Shown: positions 1-8,182, counted from the first letter of the stretch. The stretch: 64,000 bases of DNA from Sipunculus nudus (GCA_026874595.1 CM049320.1:45954714-46018713), one strand, 5' to 3'. Numbers and translations are program-made. The notes: generated from the letters alone by a model not told the origin.

Positions 1-200
1 GTGCCTACGGCTATTTTTGACGAAGGTATGAAGAAAAAACCGTTTTTGAGCTTTTTGGTGACCCTGACCTTGACCCTTGACCGATCATGACCAAAAACAA
101 TAGGCTCCGAGAAGAACCGATTATACACTCTATCTATAAGTATCAGGACGATTGGTGCAAAATTGTGGCCTGTAGAGCGGGGACATACAGACAAACAAAC
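1..200 (+). repeat. Terminal fragment of a SAT1274 satellite unit
   Basis: These 200 bases match positions 5436-5635 (tail of array unit 1) base for base by eye, including the nuclear-receptor half-site run and the closing GACAAACAAAC. Identity stops at 201, where TAG replaces the AAACGG that starts the next unit. The window therefore opens inside a copy of the same satellite family, separated from the main array by about 4.2 kb of older relatives. Confidence 0.93.
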
Positions 201-318
201 TAGACGACCATAGGTCGAACGCTTGCCGGAAATCAGAAGTGAAACACAGACGGACAGACAGAACATATTGTCGGTTTTCTATTAATGGAATGACTCTCAG
301 GGACATTACTGAGAATAT
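201..318. other. Spacer with half of the boundary hairpin
   Basis: Short non-coding spacer. Positions 221-234 (GCTTGCCGGAAATC) are the exact reverse complement of the right arm (GATTTCCGGCAAGC) of the boundary hairpins at 3068-3097 and 4329-4358, so one inverted arm of that structure is present without its partner. The rest is not recognised. Confidence 0.5.
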
Positions 319-546
319 GTAGCCTGTAGAAAGACATATGAGACAAAAGAACAGGGAAGCAGACAAAGCTGACAACAAAAGACGAACAGACGGACATACT
401 GACTTTGTGAGACAAGATTGACACCAGATGACTTTACCTAGTTATGGAGAAGATTCAAAGGAAGAAAATGAGTTATAATTTATGTAATTTAGATTTATAG
501 TTTTGGAGGTATGGCGAATTAATGATATACTTGGGAGGTTCGACTG

Positions 547-565
547 TAGCGCCCTCTAGCGGACA
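547..565 (-). promoter_or_regulatory. CTCF-like motif in diverged repeat
   Basis: The minus-strand reading TGTCCGCTAGAGGGCGCTA fits the CTCF core CCASYAGRKGGCRSY except G for the usual A after CC. Binding is inferred only. Confidence 0.5.
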
Positions 566-877
566 TATTCCGAAGACGACAAATGCGTTTCGTATTATTA
601 GTGTATGACATAAGATGTCCCAGTTTCAAAAGGATTCCGTCAAAGCTGTGGCCTGTAGAATGCTATATGTAAGGCGTTAGAACCAGCAAGCAGGCGACTT
701 TGAGGATAACGTACAAACAGATGGACACACTGACAAAGTGACAGAAGATTGAAACCAGATGCCTTAATCAGGTTATGCAGAAGACTCAAAGGAAGAAAAT
801 AAGCTTTAGTTTATGTAACTGAGGCTTTGGGTTTAGAGATATGGCCAATACATTGGTATGTGTGTGAGGGTCGTGGG

Positions 878-896
878 CAGCGCCCACTTGTGGCCA
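878..896 (-). promoter_or_regulatory. Weakened CTCF-like motif
   Basis: The minus-strand reading TGGCCACAAGTGGGCGCTG keeps the A after CC but has AAG where the core has SYAG. It is a partly decayed copy at the same place in the second ~330-bp repeat. Confidence 0.35.
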
Positions 897-1207
897 TATC
901 CGGAAAATGAAATTTTTTTTCTAGATATTAGTGTAAGACATAAGGTGTAATAGTTTCAAAAGGATTTCATCAAAACTGTGGCATATAGAATGCTATATGT
1001 TAGACGCAAGAACCAGCAAGCAGGCGAATTTTAGGACAACTGACAAACAGACAGACACACTGACAAAGTGACTCAAGATTGAGTCCAGATGACTACTCCA
1101 GGTTATGAAGAAGACTCAAAGGAAGAAAAAAGCTACAGTTTATGTAACTGAGGTTTATAGTTTTGGAGATATTGCCAAAGCATGATATGTTGGGAGAGGT
1201 TCGAGTT

Positions 1208-1226
1208 CAGCGCCCCCTAGCGGCCA
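1208..1226 (-). promoter_or_regulatory. CTCF-like motif
   Basis: The minus-strand reading TGGCCGCTAGGGGGCGCTG matches the vertebrate CTCF consensus TGGCCACCAGGGGGCGCTA at all informative positions but one (G for A at position 6). An identical motif is at 2163-2181. Confidence 0.55.
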
Positions 1227-1535
1227 TATCCGGAAAATGGAAAATTTGTTTTGAGATATTAGTGTAAGACTTAAGATGTAATAGTTTCAAAAGGATTCTT
1301 TCAATACTGTGGCCTGTAGAATGCTATATGTGAGACGCAAGAGCAAGCAGGCGAATTTGAGGACAACTGACAAACAGACAGACACACTGACAAAGTGACA
1401 CAAGATTGAGACCAGATGACATTATCAGTTTATGGAGAAGACTCAGAGGGAAAAAATAAGCTATAGTTTATGTAATTGAGGCTTTGGGTTTTAGAGATAT
1501 GGCCAATGTAATGATATGTGTGTGAGGGTTGTGTG

Positions 1536-1554
1536 CAGCGCCCCCTTGCAGCCA
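1536..1554 (-). promoter_or_regulatory. Weakened CTCF-like motif
   Basis: The minus-strand reading TGGCTGCAAGGGGGCGCTG keeps the GGGGGCGC core but has lost CC and SYAG matches. It occupies the homologous place in the fourth ~330-bp copy; 2491-2509 is the related copy with a better core. Confidence 0.35.
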
Positions 1555-1668
1555 TATTCAAAAAAAGAAAAAACAATTTCGAGATACTAGTGTAGGACTT
1601 ATGATTTGACAGTTTCAAAAAGGTTCCTGCAATAATGTGGCCTGAGACGCAAGATGAATGAAATCTCG

Positions 1669-1693
1669 AAATATCTCTATTCACGAGATATTT
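1669..1693. other. Perfect 9-bp hairpin (AAATATCTC / GAGATATTT)
   Basis: Inverted repeat with a 7-base loop TATTCAC. The same structure sits at 2624-2648. The corresponding place in the diverged unit relative (3395-3411, 3841-3857) has a different stem sequence, TTCTCG/CGAGAA, that also pairs perfectly. Confidence 0.75.
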
Positions 1694-1695
1694 TA

Positions 1696-2130
1696 CGAGA
1701 TATTGCAAGACTTTTTTTTTTATAAAATCTTATAGTACTAGTTGAATGCTACCTGATGCAAAAAACTAGATCACTCTAGCTTTAAAACTGACAAAGTTGG
1801 AAATATAAGACCCCTTATTTTAAATATCATGACTTTCCCCAAAAATTCGTAACCATGGTTACGGCAAATTTGAGTCAGCTACACACCAGATGACAGGCCT
1901 TGGAATGACGATTAAAATGAGCTATCGTTGAAGTAGATACGACTAATAGTCACAAAGATATGAAGAAAAAACCGTTTTGAGAAGTTTTGACGACCTTGAC
2001 CTTGACCTTTGACCTTTTTTGACCAGAAACAAAAGGGCACCTAAAAATTATGTTTTTCATCATCCCTGTAAGTTTCAAGGTTATTGTGGCAAAATTGTGG
2101 TCAGGAGAGTGATGACAAACAAACAAACAA
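1696..2130 (+). repeat. 3' part of a diverged SAT1274 relative
   Basis: Reads as the older counterpart of the last ~700 bp of the array unit. Order: CTCTAGCTTTAAAACTGACAAAG block, a CCCCAAAAATTCGTAACCATGG block with an X-box-like palindrome (1849-1862), a run of TGACCTT half-sites (about 1988-2024), a CAAAATTGTGGTCAGGAGAG block and a closing (AAAC)n. It ends where the 955-bp duplication begins again at about 2131. Confidence 0.75.
1849..1862. promoter_or_regulatory. X-box-like perfect palindrome
   Basis: GTAACCATGGTTAC is its own reverse complement. It matches the RFX X-box consensus GTNRCCNNRGYAAC at every position but one (T where the first A of AAC stands). Confidence 0.5.
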
Positions 2131-2162
2131 AAAAGCATGATATGTTGGGAGAGGTTCGAGTT

Positions 2163-2181
2163 CAGCGCCCCCTAGCGGCCA
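2163..2181 (-). promoter_or_regulatory. CTCF-like motif
   Basis: Same 19-mer as 1208-1226 (TGGCCGCTAGGGGGCGCTG on the minus strand), in the duplicated copy. Confidence 0.55.
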
Positions 2182-2490
2182 TATCCGGAAAATGAAAAAT
2201 TTGTTTCGAGATATTAGTGTAAGACTTAAGATGTAATAGTTTCAAAAGGATTCTTTCAAAACTGTGGCCTGTAGAATGCTATATGTGAGACGCAAGAGCA
2301 AGCAGGCGAATTTGAGGACAACTGACAAACAGACGGACACAATGACACAGTGACACAACATTGAGACCAGATGACATTATCAGTTTATGGAGAAGACTCA
2401 GAGGGAAAAAATAAGCTATAGTTTATGTAATTGAGGCTTTGGGTTTTAGAGATATGGCCAATGTAATGATATCTGTGTGAGGGTCGTATG

Positions 2491-2509
2491 CAGCGCCCCC
2501 TAGCAGCCA
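2491..2509 (-). promoter_or_regulatory. CTCF-like motif, one arm mutated
   Basis: The minus-strand reading TGGCTGCTAGGGGGCGCTG has T for the second C of the CCA arm; the rest of the core is intact. Confidence 0.45.
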
Positions 2510-2623
2510 TATTCAAAAAATGAAAAAAAGATTTCGAGATACTAGTGTAGGACTTATGATATGTCAGTTTCAAAAAGATTCCTGCAAAAATGTGGCTTTT
2601 GGTGCAAGATGAATAAAATCTCG

Positions 2624-2648
2624 AAATATCTCTATTCACGAGATATTT
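2624..2648. other. Perfect 9-bp hairpin, second copy
   Basis: AAATATCTC and GAGATATTT arms around a TATTCAC loop, the duplicate of 1669-1693. Confidence 0.75.
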
Positions 2649-2939
2649 TACGAGATACTGCAAGACTTTTAATAAAAACTTGTAGTACTAGTTGAATGCT
2701 ACCTGATGCAAAAAACTAGATCACTCTAGCTTTAAAACTGACAAAGTTAGAAAATTAAATAGTCACAAAGATATGAAGAAAAAAACGTTTTGGGAAGTTT
2801 TGACGACCTTGACCTTAACCTTTGACCTATTTTAATCAAAAACAATAGGGCACCTAGAAATTACGTTTTCGAACATCCCTGTAAGTTTCAAGGTTATTGT
2901 GGCAAAATTGTGGCCAGGAGAGTGGTGACAAATAAACAA

Positions 2940-2944
<5 letters not shown>

Positions 2945-2982
<38 letters not shown>
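2945..2982 (+). repeat. (CAGA)n microsatellite
   Basis: About nine CAGA tetramers, bounded by AAAC-type tetramers on both sides. The same place in the array units is contracted to GACAAACAAAC. It lies directly before the boundary hairpins. Confidence 0.9.
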
Positions 2983-2990
<8 letters not shown>

Positions 2991-3008
2991 TACGCAACTG
3001 ACCAATAT

Positions 3009-3037
3009 GCTTGCCGAAATCTTTGATTCCGGCAAGC
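3009..3037. other. Boundary hairpin of the repeat family
   Basis: Arms GCTTGCCGAAATC and GATTCCGGCAAGC pair at 12 of 13 positions around a TTT loop. It is preceded by CAGACATACGCAACTGACC and followed by AAC. The same module is at 40109-40137 and 40188-40216. Confidence 0.8.
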
Positions 3038-3067
3038 AACAAACAGACATCCGCGACTGACCAACCA

Positions 3068-3097
3068 GCTTGCGAAAATCGAAGATTTCCGGCAAGC
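3068..3097. other. Boundary hairpin, variant form
   Basis: Arms GCTTGCGAAAATC and GATTTCCGGCAAGC pair with one bulge and one mismatch around GAA. After GGCAAGCAATAAA the sequence is unlike that after the other hairpins, which suggests a repeat-family end here. An identical copy is at 4329-4358. Confidence 0.75.
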
Positions 3098-3099
3098 AA

Positions 3100-3355
3100 T
3101 AAAGTTGTGACTGTGCCTCCAACATGTATGATCATAGATGGGGCCCGGAGAGGCCGTCACGCACCGCTGCACTCGCCGGCCGCCCACCGTAAGGACCCTG
3201 CCGCCACTTGCGGCGACGGCACGTGTCTTCGTGGTTTGGCGAAAAACGGCGCGAGATTTGACGAGACTAACAATGTGACCCCTGAATGTGACTGCGAGTG
3301 TCAGCCGCTATCCAGCGCTGCAAACCATGTGTCTGTAGCGTGAAAAATGACAGAA
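3100..3355. other. GC-rich islet of unknown origin
   Basis: About 200 bp (3136-3330) much richer in G+C and CpG than anything around it, with blocks such as GCCGGCCGCCCACC and GGCGACGGCACGTG. It begins just after a boundary hairpin and ends before the diverged unit relative. A 110-codon frame (3011-3343, +) crosses it but starts inside the hairpin modules and resembles no family I know. It could be inserted unrelated DNA, an old exon fragment or a CpG-rich control piece. Confidence 0.45.
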
Positions 3356-3394
3356 TTATAGGCATTTCTTTGAATGGTCACGTGTTCTCGTTTC

Positions 3395-3411
3395 ACGAGA
3401 AACGGTGCGAG
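3395..3411. other. Hairpin TTCTCG / CGAGAA
   Basis: Six-base perfect stem with loop TTTCA. 3841-3857 has the same arms with loop TTTGA. In the array unit the place is degenerate (TCTC ATTCGAC GAGA, near 4890). Confidence 0.65.
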
Positions 3412-3558
3412 ATATGACGAGACTTGCGATTGAATGACTAAGAACTAGACGGATGCTGTCTAACGCCAAACACCAGACCTTTCTATCGCAAATATCAACA
3501 GAGATAGAAGCTGGAAAACTCCGAATTTTCAGATTGTCAAGTTTTACCCCAAAATTTG

Positions 3559-3572
3559 GTAACCATGGTAAC
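3559..3572. promoter_or_regulatory. RFX X-box, perfect consensus
   Basis: GTAACCATGGTAAC satisfies GTNRCCNNRGYAAC at every position. The same 14-mer occurs once in every array unit. Confidence 0.6.
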
Positions 3573-3703
3573 GGCAGCACAAAGCAACGTGTGCGAAGGG
3601 ATAAGCCAACGTTCCTAGTTTCAGATACGACCAAAAAAATGGTGTCACGTTTAATATTTTTTGAGATATTGCAGAAAAATGATATGTTACAGTGTTTCAT
3701 GTA

Positions 3704-3722
3704 CCACGCCCCCTGGTGGCTA
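3704..3722 (-). promoter_or_regulatory. CTCF-like motif, closest to consensus
   Basis: The minus-strand reading TAGCCACCAGGGGGCGTGG keeps CCACCAGGGGGCG, including the A that most other copies lack. Confidence 0.6.
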
Positions 3723-4328
3723 TTTCCAAAAAATGAAAAATTGGTTTCGAGATATTTCTAAATAACACAAAATATGTCATTTTCAAAGTCATAGTTTAAA
3801 AAATGCGACCTGTAAGCCATATTTAATGAAATATCGAAAATTCTCGTTTGACGAGAAATGGTGCGAGATTTTACGAGACTTTCACTTGTATAATAAAAAG
3901 CTTATTAAGTACTATCTGATGCAAAAAACTAGAACTCTCTAGCTTTAAAAATGACAAAGTTAGAAAAATCAGGCCTTTTATTTTCGAAAATCATGAGTTT
4001 TCCCCCAAAATGTGTAACCATAGAAACAGCAGATTTCAGCAACATATATATCAGAAGAAAGGCCTTGGAATGCCGATTAAAATGAGCCATGTTTGAAGTG
4101 GCTATGACAAATAGTAATGGAGATATGAAGAAAAGAGCACTTTAGGAACTTTTGATGACCTTGACCTTGACCTTTGACCTATATTGCCCAAAAACAATAG
4201 GCTTCTTGCATTTTTGATTTTACACAAACTGTGAAAGTTTGAAAGCGATGGGATCAAAATTGCGACCTGTAGAGACTGGACAGACAAACAAACAAACAGA
4301 CAAACAGACATCCGCGACTGACCAACCA

Positions 4329-4358
4329 GCTTGCGAAAATCGAAGATTTCCGGCAAGC
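4329..4358. other. Boundary hairpin directly before the array
   Basis: Same sequence as 3068-3097, preceded by a CAGACAAACAGACATCCGCGACTGACC stretch (written here only as a block name) and followed by AAC and then the first array unit. It marks the left edge of the array. Confidence 0.75.
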
Positions 4359-4381
4359 AACAAACGGAACTGATCAACATA

Positions 4382-4408
4382 CTTGTCGAAATCTCTGATT
4401 CCGGCAAG
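4382..4408. other. Unit junction hairpin
   Basis: Arms CTTGTCGAAATC and GATTCCGGCAAG pair around TCT with one G-T pair and one A-C mismatch. In unit 21 a C-to-T change at 29880 lies in this arm and turns a G-C into a G-T pair. Confidence 0.75.
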
Positions 4409-4412
4409 CAAT

Positions 4413-4615
4413 AAACTATAACGCGACAGAAATGGCAAACCGGCCCGCAAAGAGTGCCTGTGGTCACTTATTTTATACGGCGAACGCTATAATTTTTGCA
4501 GTCACGGGAAAGCGTGTCTGTCTTTCATACTAAAACGCGTGCATGCATGCGTGATGGCATATGTATTTGTGCATGCGGGTTTTAATTTTTACAAAGTTGC
4601 TAAAATTTGCGGGGA
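4413..4615 (+). other. Array-specific ~200-bp segment
   Basis: No counterpart of this segment is visible in the diverged relatives to the left: after GGCAAGCAATAAA they carry different DNA. It contains ACGCGTGCATGCATGCGTG (4535-4553), a 19-base strictly alternating purine-pyrimidine stretch with Z-DNA potential, followed by a second GTGCATGC. Best explained as flanking DNA captured at an element end and co-amplified as part of the unit. Confidence 0.6.
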
Positions 4616-4753
4616 CCGTGTATGATTAAACAAAAGAGGTCATGGGCAGAAAGGCCATGAAACGCCAATTCATATGGTGTACAGTTTATGTACCTAAAAT
4701 GTGTAGTTTTGGAGATATGGTTAAACAATGATAGTAGGTACGGGGTTGCAGTG

Positions 4754-4772
4754 CAGCGCCCCCTAGCGGTAA
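4754..4772 (-). promoter_or_regulatory. CTCF-like site A (one per unit)
   Basis: The minus-strand reading TTACCGCTAGGGGGCGCTG fits CCASYAGRKGGCRSY except G for A after CC. It is unchanged in the copies I compared; unit 19 has an A-to-T change at 27701, just outside the core. Confidence 0.6.
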
Positions 4773-4892
4773 TTTTCCAAAAACTGAACAATTGCTTTCG
4801 AGATATTAGTGTATGACGCGGTATGTATCAGTTTCAAACGGATGCCTGCATATCTGTGGCCTATAGGGCATGTCACCGTGAAATCGCGAAAT

Positions 4893-4926
4893 CTCATTCG
4901 ACGAGAAACGGTGCGAGATTTTGCAA
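4893..4926 (+). other. Conserved GAGAAACGGTGCGAGATT block
   Basis: A short block shared with the diverged relatives at 3405 and 3851 and, more weakly, with the hairpin areas at 1669 and 2624. It is the most conserved non-motif part of the family. The T-to-A variant of units 3, 6, 8, 11, 13 and 26 lies just after it (offset 569 in the unit). Role unknown. Confidence 0.5.
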
Positions 4927-5209
4927 GATTTTTGGTTGGATCACCGAGAACTCACCAAGGGCTACAAGATGCAAAAATTTTGACCTCTCTAGCATAAAAA
5001 CTGACAGAGTTAGAAGCTGAAAACTGCATATTTTCAAAATTCAAAGGTTTTACCCCAAAAATAGAGAAATCTGGCAATAGCGCACTTTGGCACCTATGCG
5101 CAAAAATAAGCCCATGGACCCTAGTTTAAGGTGCTGTGATGGAAATGGCCCAATGTTTAATAGTTCTGGAGGTATAGCACCAAAACAAATTTTCATGTTT
5201 TTTCATCTG

Positions 5210-5228
5210 CAACGCCCCCTGGCGGCCA
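5210..5228 (-). promoter_or_regulatory. CTCF-like site B (one per unit)
   Basis: The minus-strand reading TGGCCGCCAGGGGGCGTTG differs from the vertebrate consensus TGGCCACCAGGGGGCGCTA only at positions 6, 17 and the free last base. It is in the same orientation as site A, 456 bp away. Across the array this gives 56 same-direction CTCF-like motifs. Confidence 0.65.
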
Positions 5229-5351
5229 TTTCCAAAATCTGAAAAACCCGTTTCGAGATATTCTTATGTTACATAAAATATCTCAGAATCAGTAAAATTG
5301 CTGCAAATTTGAAAAATATCACGAAATTCCATGATTTCTCCCCAAAATTGC

Positions 5352-5365
5352 GTAACCATGGTAAC
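5352..5365. promoter_or_regulatory. RFX X-box (one per unit)
   Basis: GTAACCATGGTAAC fits GTNRCCNNRGYAAC perfectly. RFX factors bind such imperfect palindromes in ciliary and other genes. The motif is also kept in the diverged relatives at 3559 (perfect), 1849 and 4014 (one mismatch each). Confidence 0.6.
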
Positions 5366-5493
5366 AGCGAAATGAGGCAATTTTGCAGTGTTGGAAGTGG
5401 CCATGCAGTGGCAAATAAAACGGGCTACAGATTAGGTGCCTACGGCTATTTTTGACGAAGGTATGAAGAAAAAACCGTTTTTGAGCTTTTTGG

Positions 5494-5527
5494 TGACCCT
5501 GACCTTGACCCTTGACCGATCATGACC
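5494..5527 (-). promoter_or_regulatory. Run of nuclear-receptor half-sites (one per unit)
   Basis: On the minus strand the half-sites CGGTCA, GGGTCA, AGGTCA and GGGTCA follow each other with spacings of 1, 0 and 0, with a further GGTCA upstream. DR1- and DR0-type arrangements of RGGTCA are bound by nuclear receptors. The flank relatives at ~1988, ~2805 and ~4155 keep the run. Simple-sequence evolution could also produce it. Confidence 0.45.
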
Positions 5528-6908
5528 AAAAACAATAGGCTCCGAGAAGAACCGATTATACACTCTATCTATAAGTATCAGGACGATTGGTGCAAAATTG
5601 TGGCCTGTAGAGCGGGGACATACAGACAAACAAACAAACGGAACTGATCAACATACTTGTCGAAATCTCTGATTCCGGCAAGCAATAAACTATAACGCGA
5701 CAGAAATGGCAAACCGGCCCGCAAAGAGTGCCTGTGGTCACTTATTTTATACGGCGAACGCTATAATTTTTGCAGTCACGGGAAAGCGTGTCTGTCTTTC
5801 ATACTAAAACGCGTGCATGCATGCGTGATGGCATATGTATTTGTGCATGCGGGTTTTAATTTTTACAAAGTTGCTAAAATTTGCGGGGACCGTGTATGAT
5901 TAAACAAAAGAGGTCATGGGCAGAAAGGCCATGAAACGCCAATTCATATGGTGTACAGTTTATGTACCTAAAATGTGTAGTTTTGGAGATATGGTTAAAC
6001 AATGATAGTAGGTACGGGGTTGCAGTGCAGCGCCCCCTAGCGGTAATTTTCCAAAAACTGAACAATTGCTTTCGAGATATTAGTGTATGACGCGGTATGT
6101 ATCAGTTTCAAACGGATGCCTGCATATCTGTGGCCTATAGGGCATGTCACCGTGAAATCGCGAAATCTCATTCGACGAGAAACGGTGCGAGATTTTGCAA
6201 GATTTTTGGTTGGATCACCGAGAACTCACCAAGGGCTACAAGATGCAAAAATTTTGACCTCTCTAGCATAAAAACTGACAGAGTTAGAAGCTGAAAACTG
6301 CATATTTTCAAAATTCAAAGGTTTTACCCCAAAAATAGAGAAATCTGGCAATAGCGCACTTTGGCACCTATGCGCAAAAATAAGCCCATGGACCCTAGTT
6401 TAAGGTGCTGTGATGGAAATGGCCCAATGTTTAATAGTTCTGGAGGTATAGCACCAAAACAAATTTTCATGTTTTTTCATCTGCAACGCCCCCTGGCGGC
6501 CATTTCCAAAATCTGAAAAACCCGTTTCGAGATATTCTTATGTTACATAAAATATCTCAGAATCAGTAAAATTGCTGCAAATTTGAAAAATATCACGAAA
6601 TTCCATGATTTCTCCCCAAAATTGCGTAACCATGGTAACAGCGAAATGAGGCAATTTTGCAGTGTTGGAAGTGGCCATGCAGTGGCAAATAAAACGGGCT
6701 ACAGATTAGGTGCCTACGGCTATTTTTGACGAAGGTATGAAGAAAAAACCGTTTTTGAGCTTTTTGGTGACCCTGACCTTGACCCTTGACCGATCATGAC
6801 CAAAAACAATAGGCTCCGAGAAGAACCGATTATACACTCTATCTATAAGTATCAGGACGATTGGTGCAAAATTGTGGCCTGTAGAGCGGGGACATACAGA
6901 CAAACAAA

Positions 6909-8182
6909 CAAACGGAACTGATCAACATACTTGTCGAAATCTCTGATTCCGGCAAGCAATAAACTATAACGCGACAGAAATGGCAAACCGGCCCGCAAAG
7001 AGTGCCTGTGGTCACTTATTTTATACGGCGAACGCTATAATTTTTGCAGTCACGGGAAAGCGTGTCTGTCTTTCATACTAAAACGCGTGCATGCATGCGT
7101 GATGGCATATGTATTTGTGCATGCGGGTTTTAATTTTTACAAAGTTGCTAAAATTTGCGGGGACCGTGTATGATTAAACAAAAGAGGTCATGGGCAGAAA
7201 GGCCATGAAACGCCAATTCATATGGTGTACAGTTTATGTACCTAAAATGTGTAGTTTTGGAGATATGGTTAAACAATGATAGTAGGTACGGGGTTGCAGT
7301 GCAGCGCCCCCTAGCGGTAATTTTCCAAAAACTGAACAATTGCTTTCGAGATATTAGTGTATGACGCGGTATGTATCAGTTTCAAACGGATGCCTGCATA
7401 TCTGTGGCCTATAGGGCATGTCACCGTGAAATCGCGAAATCTCATTCGACGAGAAACGGTGCGAGATTTTGCAAGATATTTGGTTGGATCACCGAGAACT
7501 CACCAAGGGCTACAAGATGCAAAAATTTTGACCTCTCTAGCATAAAAACTGACAGAGTTAGAAGCTGAAAACTGCATATTTTCAAAATTCAAAGGTTTTA
7601 CCCCAAAAATAGAGAAATCTGGCAATAGCGCACTTTGGCACCTATGCGCAAAAATAAGCCCATGGACCCTAGTTTAAGGTGCTGTGATGGAAATGGCCCA
7701 ATGTTTAATAGTTCTGGAGGTATAGCACCAAAACAAATTTTCATGTTTTTTCATCTGCAACGCCCCCTGGCGGCCATTTCCAAAATCTGAAAAACCCGTT
7801 TCGAGATATTCTTATGTTACATAAAATATCTCAGAATCAGTAAAATTGCTGCAAATTTGAAAAATATCACGAAATTCCATGATTTCTCCCCAAAATTGCG
7901 TAACCATGGTAACAGCGAAATGAGGCAATTTTGCAGTGTTGGAAGTGGCCATGCAGTGGCAAATAAAACGGGCTACAGATTAGGTGCCTACGGCTATTTT
8001 TGACGAAGGTATGAAGAAAAAACCGTTTTTGAGCTTTTTGGTGACCCTGACCTTGACCCTTGACCGATCATGACCAAAAACAATAGGCTCCGAGAAGAAC
8101 CGATTATACACTCTATCTATAAGTATCAGGACGATTGGTGCAAAATTGTGGCCTGTAGAGCGGGGACATACAGACAAACAAA
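6909..8182 (+). repeat. Unit 3, A569 variant (also units 6, 8, 11, 13, 26)
   Basis: T-to-A at 7478. The same change is at 11300 (unit 6), 13848 (8), 17670 (11), 20218 (13) and 36778 (26). The spacing 3-2-3-2 units between copies 3 and 13 implies a 5-unit (6.37-kb) higher-order period there. Confidence 0.85.

Larger units (their letters stand above)
319..1695 (+). repeat. Diverged ~330-bp tandem repeats, about four copies
   Basis: The landmark GGACAcACTGAC recurs near 391, 722, 1053 and 1381, giving a period of about 327-331 bp. Each copy runs through a GACAAACAGACRGACAC block, an ACCAGATGAC block, GAGATATGGCCAA, a CTCF-like GCGCCCCCT core, a GAGATATTAGTGTAAGAC block and GTGGCCTGTAGAATGC. Parts of this order recur inside the 1,274-bp unit, so these look like an older, shorter ancestor or relative. 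Copies differ clearly by substitutions and small indels, unlike the main array. The short open frames in them are not conserved as protein. Confidence 0.8.
2131..2940 (+). repeat. Second copy of the flank composite, with internal deletion
   Basis: From 2136 the sequence repeats 1181 onward (offset 955 bp), including nearly identical stretches at 1430-1708 and 2385-2663. Relative to the first copy about 165 bp are missing at ~2755, between the GACAAAGTTAG block and AATAGTCACAAAGATATG, which removes the X-box-like site. It ends in the half-site run and an AAAC/CAGA microsatellite. Confidence 0.8.
3356..4276 (+). repeat. Diverged full-length relative of the 1,274-bp unit
   Basis: Blocks occur largely in the order of the array unit: GAGAAACGGTGCGAGAT (3405), CTAACGCCAAACACC, a TTTTACCCC block with a perfect X-box (3559-3572), GAGATATTGCAG, a CTCF-like core (3704-3722), GGTTTCGAGATATT, a second GAGAAATGGTGCGAGATT (3851), CTCTCTAGC, a second X-box-like site (4014-4027), the TGACCTTGACC run (about 4155-4180) and GCGACCTGTAGAGAC leading to AAAC/CAGA tetramers. 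Substitution and indel divergence from the array is high, so this is an old copy adjoining a young amplification. Confidence 0.75.
4361..5634 (+). repeat. Reference unit (unit 1) of SAT1274
   Basis: Unit 1 begins at CAAACGGAACTGATCAAC and ends just before the same string at 5635. Its right border is GGGGACATACAGACAAACAAA. This register is chosen because the left array edge and the 29th partial copy both start there. Sub-features are given for this unit only; add 1274 for each following unit and subtract 1 after each of units 14, 15 and 27. Confidence 0.95.

Noticed and set aside
2945-2982. (CAGA)n as telomeric or centromere-specific repeat
   Set aside because: Short, not TTAGGG, and bound to the repeat element's end; centromere function cannot be read from sequence.
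5438-5449. GCCTACGGCTAT resembles the start of 5S rRNA
   Set aside because: Only about 11 bases agree; the 5S internal control region does not follow, so neither a 5S array nor a 5S-derived SINE is supported.
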